Source of the DNA: Bacteroidales bacterium
GTDB lineage: Bacteria; Bacteroidota; Bacteroidia; Bacteroidales; F082
Direction: 5' to 3'
Assembly: GCA_024709145.1 (NCBI GenBank)
Contig: JANJXG010000047.1
Coordinates: 1 to 47,913, forward strand
Length of the DNA stretch: 47,913 bases
Part shown: piece by piece, positions 27,093 through 36,877 of the stretch
How the letters are laid out: the number at the start of each line of letters is the position of its first letter
How positions within the stretch are numbered: position 1 is the stretch's first letter
The notes under the pieces: generated by a model
What the model was told of the DNA's origin: nothing
Database searches by the model: none
What the model saw: only the letters and a program-made list of their open reading frames with translations
Translations under genes and position numbers: made by a program

Positions 27093-29546
27093 CTATTTAA
27101 ATATCAGTTTCTTGTTCTTGGTATCAAATTCAAAATCACCCATCCTGCTTAGGACCGACTGCCCGATCACGAAGGGTTTGATGGCTTTATGATCAACCAC
27201 GACTTCTACCTGCTTGAGCACCTTATCGGCAATGCGCAACTCTGCAAGACTGAAAACAGCCCCGTCGGCAATGTTTCCAACCTGAATCACGGATTTATCT
27301 TCACCCACCAGGTTATCCACATTAATGGTTCCTTTCTGCAGCAACTCGAGTGCTTTTTTAAGTGATATGGCAGCCTTGGCGTTGCGGTCGTAAGTGAATC
27401 CTGTTGATACGCCGTCAATCAGGCAGATGGCTTCAAATGCCCCATCGGCTGCAATGGTAAAGTCGATTTGATTGTCGTCGGGGTTAATTTCAATAATAAC
27501 AGCGTTAGCCATGGGCTTGTTGGCAGCTTTGGGGACAAAATCCTTGCTTAAGACACTGAACTCGGTGCGGCGGTTAAGCTGATGAGCTGCTTCCTTCAAC
27601 TCATTGGCCGGCAAACTGTTGATATAAGCCTCAGTGAGAACTGTACCACTTTTCAGCGTCATACCGTTCAACTCAACATCTTTGTCCAGTGTACGGGGAA
27701 CCCTTTCGCCATAACCTTTGGCAACGAGACGCTCCGGATCAATCCCCCTGATGATGAGGTAGTCAACAACCGATTGGGCCCTGCGTTGGGAGAGGATGTC
27801 GTTCCGCTCGTCCACATCACGGCTGTCGGTGTGTGAAGCCAGCTCGATGATGATGGTTGGGTTTTGTTCGAGGGTGAGAATCAAACCTTGCAGAGAATCT
27901 TCATATTGGGGTTTTAGTTCCCATTTTCCGAGATCGTATAAAATATCAGGCAAGGGAATAGGCTTCTGAGGAATTGGTTCGAGCATCACATCCAGCACAA
28001 AATCTTTACTGAATTCAAGTCCGACGGTTGTTTCAACGAGGCTTCGGGTGAAATAACCCTCCTTGTCAACAATGATATCGTAGGTAGTGTTCTTGCTTAA
28101 TTGTGATTCAACAAAAAGGTAGTATCCTTTTTCATTGGTCCGGGTTGTTACGCTGGTTCCGTTACTTCCGATCAGTTTCACGCTGGCATCCGTGATCAAC
28201 TGAAGCGTTTTTTCATCTTTCACAGTACCACCGAGCTTAAAGAGCACAGGAGGTTCGATAAAATAGTACAAGTTGTCCACACCACGGCTGTTTTCCCTGT
28301 TACTGGCAAAATACCCCCGTTCCTCTTCAGGATGAAAAATGATTGAAAAATCGTCGTTGACAGAGTTGATAGGATGTTTGAGGTTGCGGGGTGATCCCCA
28401 GTTGCCGGCGGAGTCGATGGTGCTGACAAAAATATCATACCCACCCATTCCCGGATGGCCGTTGCTGGCGAAAAACAAGGTGGAGTCGTTGCGCAAAAAG
28501 GGAAACACTTCGTCGCCTTTGCTGTTGACAACAGGGCCTATGTTGAGTGGTCTGTTGAAAGGCTGTTTTTTATTGTCGCGCATGGCGACCCATATGTCCT
28601 TGCCTCCGAAGCCACCTTTGCGGTCGGCGGCAAAATACATGATCAGTTCATCATCACTCAAACTTGGATGACCGATGATGTCGAGGCTGTCCACACCTTT
28701 GATTTGAACCGGGACAGGGGTACTCCAGCTGCGACCCGAACGGCTTGATGCAAAAATCTGACAACCGGATTCCTGCCCGGGCAAATTGTTGCACCGGGTA
28801 AAATACATTGTATTAAAGCTCTTGTTCAGGAACGGAGCGCCCTCATTGGCTTTGGTATTTACAGTTTCGGTATCATCCAGGAGCGTAGGTGTGCTCCACT
28901 TATTGTTGTTATCAGCGCGTGCGGTGTATAAATCACTGAAACTTTGACTCGTCCAGCCGTCTTTGTCTTTTCCGGTTGAACCATCGCGGGTTGAAGTGAA
29001 GATAATCTCGTTGTAATTATTTGATGCCCAAGCAGGCGCAAAGTCACTTGCTTTGGAATTGACTTTTTTCAGTTGGGTCACTTCAAAGCGGGAAGGATTT
29101 TTGAGCCACTCTTCAATAGCAGCTGCGATGGCGGCGCCGGCAGGGCCTCGGGGATCTTCGGGAACTTTTTCGCTGTATTGATTATAAAAATCGACTGCCT
29201 CCTGATATTTGCCATTCATTTTCAGAAGGTCGGCATAAACAAGCAGAATCTCAGGATTGCGTTCCTGGAATCCGGCTTTGAGTACTTTTTTATAGCCTGC
29301 TTCAGCTCTTTTAAATCCACCGGTGAGGCGATAGCATTCGGCCATCCGGTAATTGATTCTGTCTTTCTCAGGGCCATTCTTTTTGACTTTTCCGAAGGCC
29401 TTTTTGTATTTATCGAGCGCGATTGAATATTGTTTGCGTTCAAAAGCCTCATCTGCGCCTTTGGCGGGATTGCGCTGGGCATGCAAAACAGCAGGAGCAA
29501 TGAGCAGGAGAATAAAAAAAACAATCAGCTGAAGGTGTTTGATCAT
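27093..29546 (-). CDS. PorE-like TPR/PD40/OmpA envelope protein with C-terminal retropepsin-like domain
   Basis: From the chosen start this is an 817-residue exported protein. In order: signal peptide (1-24, ending LHAQ), TPR repeats (about 30-140), a PD40/WD40-like propeller (about 160-430), a carboxypeptidase regulatory-like domain (about 435-520), an OmpA peptidoglycan-binding domain (about 540-680; ELASHTDSRDVDERN), and a ~125-residue C-terminal domain. The last domain matches the retropepsin-like fold (QKGTINVDNLVG, ...PFVIGQSVLSRMGDFEFD) but the expected DTG is DRN at about 720-722. The first four domain types resemble PorE of the type IX secretion system. An upstream in-frame ATG at 29606 would overlap tatA and lacks a clean signal peptide. 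Confidence 0.9.
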   Translation of the reverse strand: MIKHLQLIVFFILLLIAPAVLHAQRNPAKGADEAFERKQYSIALDKYKKAFGKVKKNGPEKDRINYRMAECYRLTGGFKRAEAGYKKVLKAGFQERNPEILLVYADLLKMNGKYQEAVDFYNQYSEKVPEDPRGPAGAAIAAAIEEWLKNPSRFEVTQLKKVNSKASDFAPAWASNNYNEIIFTSTRDGSTGKDKDGWTSQSFSDLYTARADNNNKWSTPTLLDDTETVNTKANEGAPFLNKSFNTMYFTRCNNLPGQESGCQIFASSRSGRSWSTPVPVQIKGVDSLDIIGHPSLSDDELIMYFAADRKGGFGGKDIWVAMRDNKKQPFNRPLNIGPVVNSKGDEVFPFLRNDSTLFFASNGHPGMGGYDIFVSTIDSAGNWGSPRNLKHPINSVNDDFSIIFHPEEERGYFASNRENSRGVDNLYYFIEPPVLFKLGGTVKDEKTLQLITDASVKLIGSNGTSVTTRTNEKGYYLFVESQLSKNTTYDIIVDKEGYFTRSLVETTVGLEFSKDFVLDVMLEPIPQKPIPLPDILYDLGKWELKPQYEDSLQGLILTLEQNPTIIIELASHTDSRDVDERNDILSQRRAQSVVDYLIIRGIDPERLVAKGYGERVPRTLDKDVELNGMTLKSGTVLTEAYINSLPANELKEAAHQLNRRTEFSVLSKDFVPKAANKPMANAVIIEINPDDNQIDFTIAADGAFEAICLIDGVSTGFTYDRNAKAAISLKKALELLQKGTINVDNLVGEDKSVIQVGNIADGAVFSLAELRIADKVLKQVEVVVDHKAIKPFVIGQSVLSRMGDFEFDTKNKKLIFK

Positions 29547-29602
29547 GTGAAATCTTTCTTTGCTTTTAACTAACGTATAGAGCCTGAAATTATTGGATTG
29601 CT

Positions 29603-29947
29603 TCAAATCTTCCTTTCCACCCTGCCGGTTTCCTGTTCCGGTTCAGGTGGTTCGGCGATCACAGCCTTTGCATTCGGTTTTGTTGTAACAAGTTCTTTTT
29701 CATCCACTTTCTCTTCGGCAGGAACAGCCCGTTGCTGTAAAAAATCATTGAGTCGGGTTTCACGATCAAGCCGTTGAACCTCCTTGTTGATCTCATTCTT
29801 AAAGCCTGCCGAAGCCCGCTTCATTTCGTTGATGGTCTTGCCAAGGGTTCGGGCCACCTCAGGCATCTTTTTGGGACCCATGACCACAAAAACAACGAAA
29901 AGGATCAACATTAATTCACCGGTACCGATGTCAAAAAAGAGTAGCAT
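29603..29947 (-). CDS. tatA: TatA/TatB-type twin-arginine translocase subunit
   Basis: This 114-residue protein has one N-terminal membrane helix with the TatA signature IGTGELMLILFVVFVVMGPK, an amphipathic helix (PEVARTLGKTINEMKR) and a charged, Pro/Glu-rich tail. The start at 29947 places the helix at the very N-terminus; the frame continues upstream to 29995 without support. tatC is not in the window. ActB, which has a twin-arginine motif, would be a client. Confidence 0.9.
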   Translation of the reverse strand: MLLFFDIGTGELMLILFVVFVVMGPKKMPEVARTLGKTINEMKRASAGFKNEINKEVQRLDRETRLNDFLQQRAVPAEEKVDEKELVTTKPNAKAVIAEPPEPEQETGRVERKI

Positions 29948-29966
29948 GTCAGTATGATTACAAGCG

Positions 29967-29974
29967 CAAAAATA
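29967..29974 (-). promoter_or_regulatory. Candidate -7 element of tatA operon
   Basis: The minus strand reads TATTTTTG, an exact TAnnTTTG, 19 bases before the tatA ATG. The -33 is only GTTG at an 18-base spacing. Confidence 0.45.
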
Positions 29975-30016
29975 AGAAATAAGGCAATCGGGCAACGCTT
30001 TGCCCGGCTTAAAATA

Positions 30017-30051
30017 AAAAAGTCCGATGCTGTTAAGGCACCGGACTTTTT
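30017..30051 (-). terminator. Terminator of secDF
   Basis: AAAAAGTCCG (30017-30026) pairs perfectly with CGGACTTTTT (30042-30051), with a further TGC/GCA pairing inside. The minus strand ends in a T run, 15 bases past the secDF stop. Confidence 0.85.
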
Positions 30052-30066
30052 CATGGTAAAAAAAAC

Positions 30067-33000
30067 CTATTTCTTTTTAGCTTCTTTCGGAGCTGGTTGA
30101 TTTGCATCAGCACCTTTTTCTTCACTGCGTCCTTTGAGTAAATCAAAGGCTATGGGACTGGCATTGAAAACCGATGAATATGTACCAAACATGATACCGA
30201 TCAACAGTGCAAAAACAAATCCCCTGATTACTTCACCACCAAAGATAGAGATGACAAGCAATACAAGTAAAGTGGTACCTGAGGTATTGACCGTACGTGC
30301 CAGTGTACTGTTCATCCCATCATTGATGTTGACAAGAAGCGACTTTTTCGGGTGCAGGTTAACATTTTCCCTGATACGGTCGAAGATGATTACGGTATCA
30401 TTGATTGAATAACCAATAATGGTAAGGATAGCAGCGATGAATGCCTGATCCACTTCCATGCTGAAAGGTAAGATGTTATGGAACAGAGAGAAAAGACCCA
30501 AAACAATGATGGTATCATGCGCAAGTGAAATTAACCCGGCCAAACCAAATTGCCACTTCCTGAACCTGATCGCGATATAAATGAAAATGATGATTAAGGC
30601 AAAAATGATGGCCATAATAGCCTTGTTTCGGATATCATCGGCAATGGTAGGTCCGATCTTTTGTGAACTCAGAATGCCAAGGAATTTGTCGCCTGATTCC
30701 TGGTCAGAGGTAAATTCATTGAAGCTGATGGGATTGGCAAATAAGTTGGAAAGACTTCTGTGAAGCATGGTCTGAATGAGTGAATCAACTTCTTTACCAT
30801 CATTCTCGATCATAAATTTCGTAGTGATCTTTACCTGCCTGTCCGGACCAAAAGTTTTTACTTCAGGCGTTGCCTGCGTAAATTCTTTGGTTAAGGCTTG
30901 TCTAACTTCATTTACAGTAACATCTTTATCGAAGCGAACTAAGTAGGTACGACCACCGGTAAAATCAACGCCATAATTCAATCCTCTGAATGTGAGCGAG
31001 CCAAGACTAATCAGTGTTAGAGCGATGGAGAAGATGTATGCTTTTTTGCGCATACCAAGGAAATTGATGTTGGTATGGGCAAGAAAATCGCGGGTCCATT
31101 TTGTTTCGAATGACAAGGACTTGTTCGTATCGAGCAAATAGACAAAGATGATGCGTGAGATAAAAATGGCGGTGAACATGGAGGTAAGGATACCAATGAT
31201 CAGTGTGGTTGCAAAGCCCTGAACCGGACCCGTACCGAACACATACAGTACAATACCTGTCAGCAAGGTGGTTACGTTACCGTCGATGATAGCAGAGTAG
31301 GCATTTTTGTAACCGTCGTCGATGGCAAGGCGTAATCCTTTACCTGCACGCATTTCTTCTTTAATACGTTCGTAAATAATTACGTTGGCATCCACGGCCA
31401 TACCCATCGTTAAAACAATACCGGCGATACCGGGAAGTGTAAGAACAGCACCAAGGGAGGCAAGAACACCCATCAAAAGGAATACGTTACTCAAAAGTGC
31501 GAAGTCGGCAACCAAACCGGCTTTCTTGTAGAAGAACCACATATAGAGGAGCACCATAACAAAAGCCAGCACAAAAGAATACAATCCGGCAGTTACAGCT
31601 TCACGGCCGAGTGAAGGACCTACAACGGCTTCTTCCATGATGCGCGAAGGGGCAGGCAATTTACCGGCTTTCAAAATGTTCGCCAAATCCTGTGCTTCTT
31701 CAATGCTCATTTCGCCACCTGAAATAGAGGAACGCCCATTGGGGATTTCATCGTTGACAACAGGGAATGAATACACATAATCATCGAGCACGATGGCAAC
31801 CTGACGGCCAATGTTTTCACCCGTAAGGCGTTTCCAGCTTTTTGCACCCTCGCTGTTCATTTGAATGGTAACTTCAACTTTCCCGTTTTGGTCATAATCC
31901 TGACGGGCATCCACGATCACTTCACCACCAAGCGCAGCTTTGTTATCGCGTGAGCCTTTGAGTGCCACAAGTTCGAGAACCTCCGGCTGACCTTCGCCAG
32001 TTCTGGACTTCACGGTCCAGGCTAGTTTCAGGTTACGGGGGAAAACACCCTGAACCTGACGAAGCATATTGTTGATACGTGCGGTGTCCTTCACCTGAGC
32101 CTGTCCAACACGTGCTGTGCTACCCGGGAAGAAACGGCCTGATTCATCCTGCACATAGGAAGGCATGAGATAGGCATACAAAGGATTATTTTTGGCGTAG
32201 GCCTCAAAATTTTCGTCTTTTTTTGTGGTATCACTTTCAGCAGAAATTTTATCGAGCAACGACTTGGTAGTGTCAGCCGGTGTGGTCTCGGCAGATGCAT
32301 CGGCAGTGGTGCTTTCTGTTTCAGCCTGAGCTGCTTCAGCATCTTTATTCTGTGAAGCCAGACGTGTGTTTGCTTCATCAAAGAAAGTGTAAAGGTCGGA
32401 GAAATTATAAGTTTCCCAGAACTCCAGCTGAGCTGTTCCCTGCAGCAGGTTTCGCACGCGTTTGGGGTCTTTGATACCGGGAAGTTCAACCAGAATGCGA
32501 CCTGAAGTAGCAAGTTTCTGGATATTCGGCTGAGTAACGCCAAAACGGTCGATACGGGTACGTAAGATCTGGAACGAACGGTCGATGGCACCTTCAGCCT
32601 CAGTCCTGATCACCTCCATCACCTCAGCGTTGGTGCTGTTGGTGGTGATTCCCTTGTCTTTAAACTCATATAAAAAGATAGAAGCCAGACGGGCGTTGGG
32701 ATCAACTTCTTCAAAAGATTCTCCGAAGAGGGTCACGAAATCCTTCTGACTGTTTTGTTGTTTGCGGATGGCAAGTTCCATTGCCTGACGGAAAACAGGA
32801 TCCTGACTGTATCCCGACAAAGCGTTGATGATGTCTCTAACAGAAACTTCCAGAACAACGTTCATACCTCCTTTAAGGTCGAGACCCAGGTTGATCTCCC
32901 TTTCTTTCACTTCACGGTAGGTGTATTTGTCGATGAGGATATTATACACGACCTGACTTTCCATTGAATCGAGGTAATAGGTCTCACGTGCCTCAACGAT

Positions 33001-33195
33001 TGAGTCTAATTTGTGATCAAAATCGACCTGGTCACCTTTTGAAAGTTCCATTGCAAGACTTCTTGCGACCTCGCTCGTTGCATACCTTTCTGCTTTTCGC
33101 TCTACCCTTCCGGACACAAAAGTGAACGAAAGCTGATAGAGCGACACGATCGCCAAAGCAATTGCAAAAACTTTAATAGCTCCTTTGTTCTGCAT
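30067..33195 (-). CDS. secDF: SecDF protein-export membrane protein (fused)
   Basis: This 1042-residue RND-type protein drives late steps of Sec export using the proton gradient. The SecD half has LGLDLKGGMNVVLEV and the GMAVDANVIIYERI motif; the SecF half has GVDFTGGRTYLVRFD and GYSINDTVIIFDRI. A low-complexity insert rich in Ala, Glu, Thr and Asp sits in the first periplasmic domain at about residues 285-325. The SecD-SecF fusion is normal for Bacteroidota. It is monocistronic with its own promoter-like site and terminator. Confidence 0.96.
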   Translation of the reverse strand: MQNKGAIKVFAIALAIVSLYQLSFTFVSGRVERKAERYATSEVARSLAMELSKGDQVDFDHKLDSIVEARETYYLDSMESQVVYNILIDKYTYREVKEREINLGLDLKGGMNVVLEVSVRDIINALSGYSQDPVFRQAMELAIRKQQNSQKDFVTLFGESFEEVDPNARLASIFLYEFKDKGITTNSTNAEVMEVIRTEAEGAIDRSFQILRTRIDRFGVTQPNIQKLATSGRILVELPGIKDPKRVRNLLQGTAQLEFWETYNFSDLYTFFDEANTRLASQNKDAEAAQAETESTTADASAETTPADTTKSLLDKISAESDTTKKDENFEAYAKNNPLYAYLMPSYVQDESGRFFPGSTARVGQAQVKDTARINNMLRQVQGVFPRNLKLAWTVKSRTGEGQPEVLELVALKGSRDNKAALGGEVIVDARQDYDQNGKVEVTIQMNSEGAKSWKRLTGENIGRQVAIVLDDYVYSFPVVNDEIPNGRSSISGGEMSIEEAQDLANILKAGKLPAPSRIMEEAVVGPSLGREAVTAGLYSFVLAFVMVLLYMWFFYKKAGLVADFALLSNVFLLMGVLASLGAVLTLPGIAGIVLTMGMAVDANVIIYERIKEEMRAGKGLRLAIDDGYKNAYSAIIDGNVTTLLTGIVLYVFGTGPVQGFATTLIIGILTSMFTAIFISRIIFVYLLDTNKSLSFETKWTRDFLAHTNINFLGMRKKAYIFSIALTLISLGSLTFRGLNYGVDFTGGRTYLVRFDKDVTVNEVRQALTKEFTQATPEVKTFGPDRQVKITTKFMIENDGKEVDSLIQTMLHRSLSNLFANPISFNEFTSDQESGDKFLGILSSQKIGPTIADDIRNKAIMAIIFALIIIFIYIAIRFRKWQFGLAGLISLAHDTIIVLGLFSLFHNILPFSMEVDQAFIAAILTIIGYSINDTVIIFDRIRENVNLHPKKSLLVNINDGMNSTLARTVNTSGTTLLVLLVISIFGGEVIRGFVFALLIGIMFGTYSSVFNASPIAFDLLKGRSEEKGADANQPAPKEAKKK

Positions 33196-33504
33196 CTTTG
33201 AATCTGATTAAATTACTTTTTCTGATATTGACATTTTTTTGAGGGTGCAAAATTAGAATAATATTTGACAACTGCCAATATTTCAAGGATTAAATGAATA
33301 TGGTGATTCAGGAACTGCTTCAAACCCTTTTCGGACTAGCAAATTCTGCAAAAGAGCAAGTAAACAGCGGACGGATAATTCACAAATCAGGTGTGATTTT
33401 TGACTGATAAGCCAGGGCAACTTTGTCGTTGCAATGAAATTTAATTCAATGAGCTGTTTTCACCACTCCTTATAATATTGCAATGATTAGCGCCGGGCAC
33501 CATG
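33196..33504. other. Intergenic region between DUF47 and secDF genes
   Basis: The only signal seen in these 309 bases is the secDF promoter at 33248-33279. No reading frame, tRNA-like fold or strong hairpin is visible in the remaining AT-rich part. Confidence 0.5.
33248..33279 (-). promoter_or_regulatory. Candidate promoter of secDF
   Basis: The minus strand has TAATTTTG (33255-33248), an exact TAnnTTTG, with ATTG 20 bases upstream. It ends 52 bases before the secDF ATG. Confidence 0.55.
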
Positions 33505-34155
33505 TCAAGCCATTTTGATCAACAAAGTCCTTAATGTATCAGCCACGTCTTCAGCTTTGTTTACCGCTTTTTCGAGCGATGCCAGGATATCCTTCAGCTT
33601 GATTAGTTCAGCGATATCCTTCTCATTTTCAAACAAAGCACTGATGCCCAGGCTATAATAATGATCTGCCTTCTTTTCGAGTTCATGAATTTCTTCGCAT
33701 ATCCGGTATATAGATTCACGATGCTTGTCGGCATGGCGAAGTTCCGGCATCGCTTTGTTGATCAGCGAACCAAGCTGGAAGAGAATTTTGGCAACCTCAG
33801 CAACTTCCTGAGGCAATTTTTTCGGTTTATAAAGCTTGATCCGCTGAGCAGCCGTGTTGATGTTATCCAAAACATCATCGATGCGAGTGGCAAGGGTGTG
33901 AATGTCTTCCCTGTCGAAAGGAGTGATAAATGACTTATTAAGTTGTGCAAAAATTCTGTTCGCCACGACATCACCCTCTTTTTCAAACTTTTTAATTTCT
34001 GTGATATACTGATCCATCATGTCAGCCGTGCCGGCTGTTGAGAGTTTAATCAGCGATTCAGTGCCAGACACCAGGACCCGGCCTCCTTCTTCGAACATGG
34101 GAAAAAAAGCATATTCTTTAGGAACAAATACTTTTAAAATGCGATCAAAATTCAT
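33505..34155 (-). CDS. DUF47 (PhoU-like) phosphate transport accessory protein
   Basis: This 216-residue all-helical protein of the DUF47/PhoU-like family contains ANRIFAQLNKSFITPFDREDI, a conserved stretch, and an acidic residue-rich core that binds metal in PhoU-like proteins. It follows the PiT transporter by 23 bases, the classical arrangement in which DUF47 protein modulates the transporter. It is cytosolic, with no signal peptide. Confidence 0.93.
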   Translation of the reverse strand: MNFDRILKVFVPKEYAFFPMFEEGGRVLVSGTESLIKLSTAGTADMMDQYITEIKKFEKEGDVVANRIFAQLNKSFITPFDREDIHTLATRIDDVLDNINTAAQRIKLYKPKKLPQEVAEVAKILFQLGSLINKAMPELRHADKHRESIYRICEEIHELEKKADHYYSLGISALFENEKDIAELIKLKDILASLEKAVNKAEDVADTLRTLLIKMA

Positions 34156-34178
34156 GATAGAAACTATTAGCTTTTACA

Positions 34179-35165
34179 TCAAATAAACAACGTTAGCAAA
34201 GCATAAACTGATGCGCTGATCAGTGCTGAAACGGGAATGGTAAGGATCCATGCCCAGAAAATATTTCCTGTAACACCCCATTTTACTGCCGAGGCCCCTT
34301 TGCGGGCACCGGCCCCGATGATAGCGCCTGTAATGGTGTGGGTTGTACTTACCGGTATGCCCAAGCCTGTGGCTCCAAACAGGGTCAGTGCTCCTGCTGT
34401 TTCGGCACAAAATCCTTCAAAGGGCTTCAACTTGGTGATTTTTTCACCAATTGTTTTTACGATTCTCCATCCACCAAATAAGGTACCAAGAGCAATGGCA
34501 GTGTGGCATGAGAGCACGATCCACAAATCAATTTCAGCATCCTTACTCACATGACCGGTTACAATTAAAGCTACCCAGATGATACCCATCGACTTCTGAG
34601 CATCGTTTCCCCCGTGACCCAAACTAAAAGCCGAGGCCGATAGTAATTGCAACCTCCTGAAATATTTATCAACCTTATATGGGCTTTGTTTTTTAAACAG
34701 TTGCATTACAAGTGCAGAGATCAGAAACGACATAATGAGACCCAATAGCGGTGAGATCACGATAAAAGCCGCAATTTTCATTACGCCCGATAAAATTACG
34801 GATGAAAAACCTGCTTCAGCAACAGCAGCGCCTATCAGGCCACCAACCAAAGTATGCGAAGAGCTTGATGGAAAACCCCACCACCAGGTGAGTAAATTCC
34901 AGATGATGGCTGCTATCAGCGCGGCAAAGATGACTGAAAGGTTGATCGAATCAGGCTCGATAATTCCTTTACCGATGGTGGTTGCCACACTTAAGGGAAA
35001 AACAAGAAAAGCAATGAAATTGAAAAAAGCTGCCAGCAATACTGCCGTGAAAGGTGACAATACTTTTGTTGTGACAATGGTGGCAATGGAGTTGGCCGAA
35101 TCATGAAAACCGTTGATGAAATCAAATACGAGCACCAATCCGATTACAATGTACAAAAACTCCAT
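34179..35165 (-). CDS. PiT family inorganic phosphate transporter
   Basis: This 328-residue integral membrane protein has two inverted PiT repeats. Signatures are FDFINGFHDSANSIATIV near the N-terminus and GATGLGIPVSTTHTITGAIIG near the C-terminus, with a GGNDAQKSMGII segment in the central loop. It imports phosphate as a metal-phosphate complex by cation symport. It is the first gene of the pit-DUF47 operon. No Pho-box-like site is evident. Confidence 0.95.
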   Translation of the reverse strand: MEFLYIVIGLVLVFDFINGFHDSANSIATIVTTKVLSPFTAVLLAAFFNFIAFLVFPLSVATTIGKGIIEPDSINLSVIFAALIAAIIWNLLTWWWGFPSSSSHTLVGGLIGAAVAEAGFSSVILSGVMKIAAFIVISPLLGLIMSFLISALVMQLFKKQSPYKVDKYFRRLQLLSASAFSLGHGGNDAQKSMGIIWVALIVTGHVSKDAEIDLWIVLSCHTAIALGTLFGGWRIVKTIGEKITKLKPFEGFCAETAGALTLFGATGLGIPVSTTHTITGAIIGAGARKGASAVKWGVTGNIFWAWILTIPVSALISASVYALLTLFI

Positions 35166-35503
35166 AAATCAAAAAATAAAGTTTGCAAATGTAAATTGAT
35201 TCCCGACCCCTGTCACCTCGCAATGTAAATTTTGTGTTAAGAATTTCACAGCATTCCGTAGCATAAAATAGCTAAGGTGTCTTTGTAAGCCATTCATAAA
35301 GGGTCATTCTCACAAGAATTAACAAATAAATTGTGCTTGTCTTAAATTCCAATGGCTTTGTTATGTATTTCATTCATGCCTCGCCCTCGAACTTTAAAAC
35401 TCAAGCACCTGACATTAAGGACAGACACTAATTAGGAGCAGAAGTATTGTTCACTTATTTTGACAAAGGCATTTACGCTGCCTGTAAAACACATAGTTTT
35501 TGA
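35166..35503. other. Intergenic region upstream of the phosphate transporter
   Basis: Apart from the -7 element near 35186, these 338 AT-rich bases show no coding frame, RNA gene or repeat that I can support. Confidence 0.5.
35186..35193 (-). promoter_or_regulatory. Candidate -7 element of the pit operon
   Basis: The minus strand reads TACATTTG, an exact TAnnTTTG, 20 bases before the ATG of the phosphate transporter. A -33 element is not evident. Confidence 0.45.
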
Positions 35504-36877
35504 TTATTTCTTTCCGGCTTCCGGAATGTACCAACAATTCTTTCTCAGGTTCACCCCGCCATTCATGGATTCCTGCACAATGCGGTCAGTAACCCAAATA
35601 CCTTTTGCAGCCATATTTTCGAAGGTATCTGTACCGTCATTCCCAAAATTGATCCGGGTTCGGTGAATATGAAATTTCTCTGAAAACTTGTTGTTAAAAA
35701 CCTGCTCAATGGCATCCTTTCCAATCATAAAACCAAGCAAACCACCCCAGGTTGCAGCAGGGTTGTCGGAATCCCAGCCTGCGAGTACAGCAATCTTGAT
35801 TGTCTCAACAAAATCTCCCCCACCATAAAAAAGGCTCACCAGGCTGGCGGCAAAGTTGATTCCGGCAGCAAAGCAGCCATTGCAGTACAGATTTCGCGAT
35901 GTCATTGAATAACCATCCATCTGTTGTACCTGATAGCGCATGTAAACGGAATCCCGGGTTTGTTCCCAGGGCCAGCCCTTGTCGTAACAGGATTTGACAA
36001 AATCATACATTTTGCGGGGTGCAGAGCCCATGGGCAGGATAGTTTTTGCCTGATCTGCCATCCAGGCTATTTGTCCGGCAGGCGACAATGATTGATCCAC
36101 CGCAGAGGCAAGTGAAAACAGGCTGATGTAAAAACGGGCAATTGATTCACTGTCGAAGCGGGCCGTTGTTTTCACAGGTAAGCTGGCCAGCTGCAAGGCA
36201 ACATCGGGTCTTGCCGGTGCAAAAAGTCCAAAAATCTCTGTTGTTAACTGGGCATCAATCATTTCGTATTCGGAATTATTGGCAGGATCACCGGTAGCCG
36301 GCGGCACAAAGCCCTGTTTCATCAAGTCGTAAGCCCGTTGATTGGAGACCCACAGGAAATTTTCTTCTTCGGCTTTGATGTGTTTTAACCAAGCATCGCG
36401 TATTTGTAACCCGCTCAGCATCGTACAATTATGTGACAGCATCAGCTCCTGATACATATATTCTATGTCGGTGTCATCGTCGGCTCCCCACACACTGTCG
36501 GGGGCAGCCCAAATGAAGTTGATCTCCGGAGAAAGCTCGCTTGGGATACCCTGCCCCCAAATGCTTGGTTGGTCGGGCCCTCCCCAGTCATGGCGGGTGT
36601 AAAATTCACCCGTTCGGATGTCGCCCATGTTACCGATCTTATCCATCTCAGTAATCAGGCCGGTCCAGTTGGCAATACAGGTTCCAAGCCAGAAACCTTC
36701 AAGTTTGTTGTGGTAAACATCCCTGTAGATCACCCTGTCATTATCTGCCGCCTGATAATACAGGTAGTTCAGAGAGGGGTTGGCAGGGACTTTTTCTTTC
36801 AGCCTGCAGCTTCCCAAACCTAAGAAAGCAAGTGAAATCAGGAGTATTAACAGCCTGTTCAGTTGATTTTTGCGCAT
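35504..36877 (-). CDS. ADP-ribosylglycohydrolase-family lipoprotein
   Basis: This 457-residue exported lipoprotein has the signal MRKNQLNRLLILLISLAFLG and lipobox C24 (LGLGSC). The mature part matches the ADP-ribosylglycohydrolase (DraG-like) fold: GTCIANWTGLITE near the N-terminus, an acidic DDDTDIEYMY metal motif and the C-terminal AGWDSDNPAATWGGLLGFM motif. The metal-binding DDT and DxD aspartates are present, so activity is possible, but the first motif has Asn where many members have Asp. An envelope location is unusual for a protein de-ADP-ribosylase; a sugar-nucleoside or other glycosidic substrate is an alternative. It has no operon partner. Confidence 0.8.
   Translation of the reverse strand: MRKNQLNRLLILLISLAFLGLGSCRLKEKVPANPSLNYLYYQAADNDRVIYRDVYHNKLEGFWLGTCIANWTGLITEMDKIGNMGDIRTGEFYTRHDWGGPDQPSIWGQGIPSELSPEINFIWAAPDSVWGADDDTDIEYMYQELMLSHNCTMLSGLQIRDAWLKHIKAEEENFLWVSNQRAYDLMKQGFVPPATGDPANNSEYEMIDAQLTTEIFGLFAPARPDVALQLASLPVKTTARFDSESIARFYISLFSLASAVDQSLSPAGQIAWMADQAKTILPMGSAPRKMYDFVKSCYDKGWPWEQTRDSVYMRYQVQQMDGYSMTSRNLYCNGCFAAGINFAASLVSLFYGGGDFVETIKIAVLAGWDSDNPAATWGGLLGFMIGKDAIEQVFNNKFSEKFHIHRTRINFGNDGTDTFENMAAKGIWVTDRIVQESMNGGVNLRKNCWYIPEAGKK

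Noticed and set aside
30067-33195. Low-complexity insert in SecDF as a sign of frameshift or misassembly
   Set aside because: The frame is continuous and an acidic insert in the first periplasmic domain is compatible with normal Bacteroidota SecDF variation.
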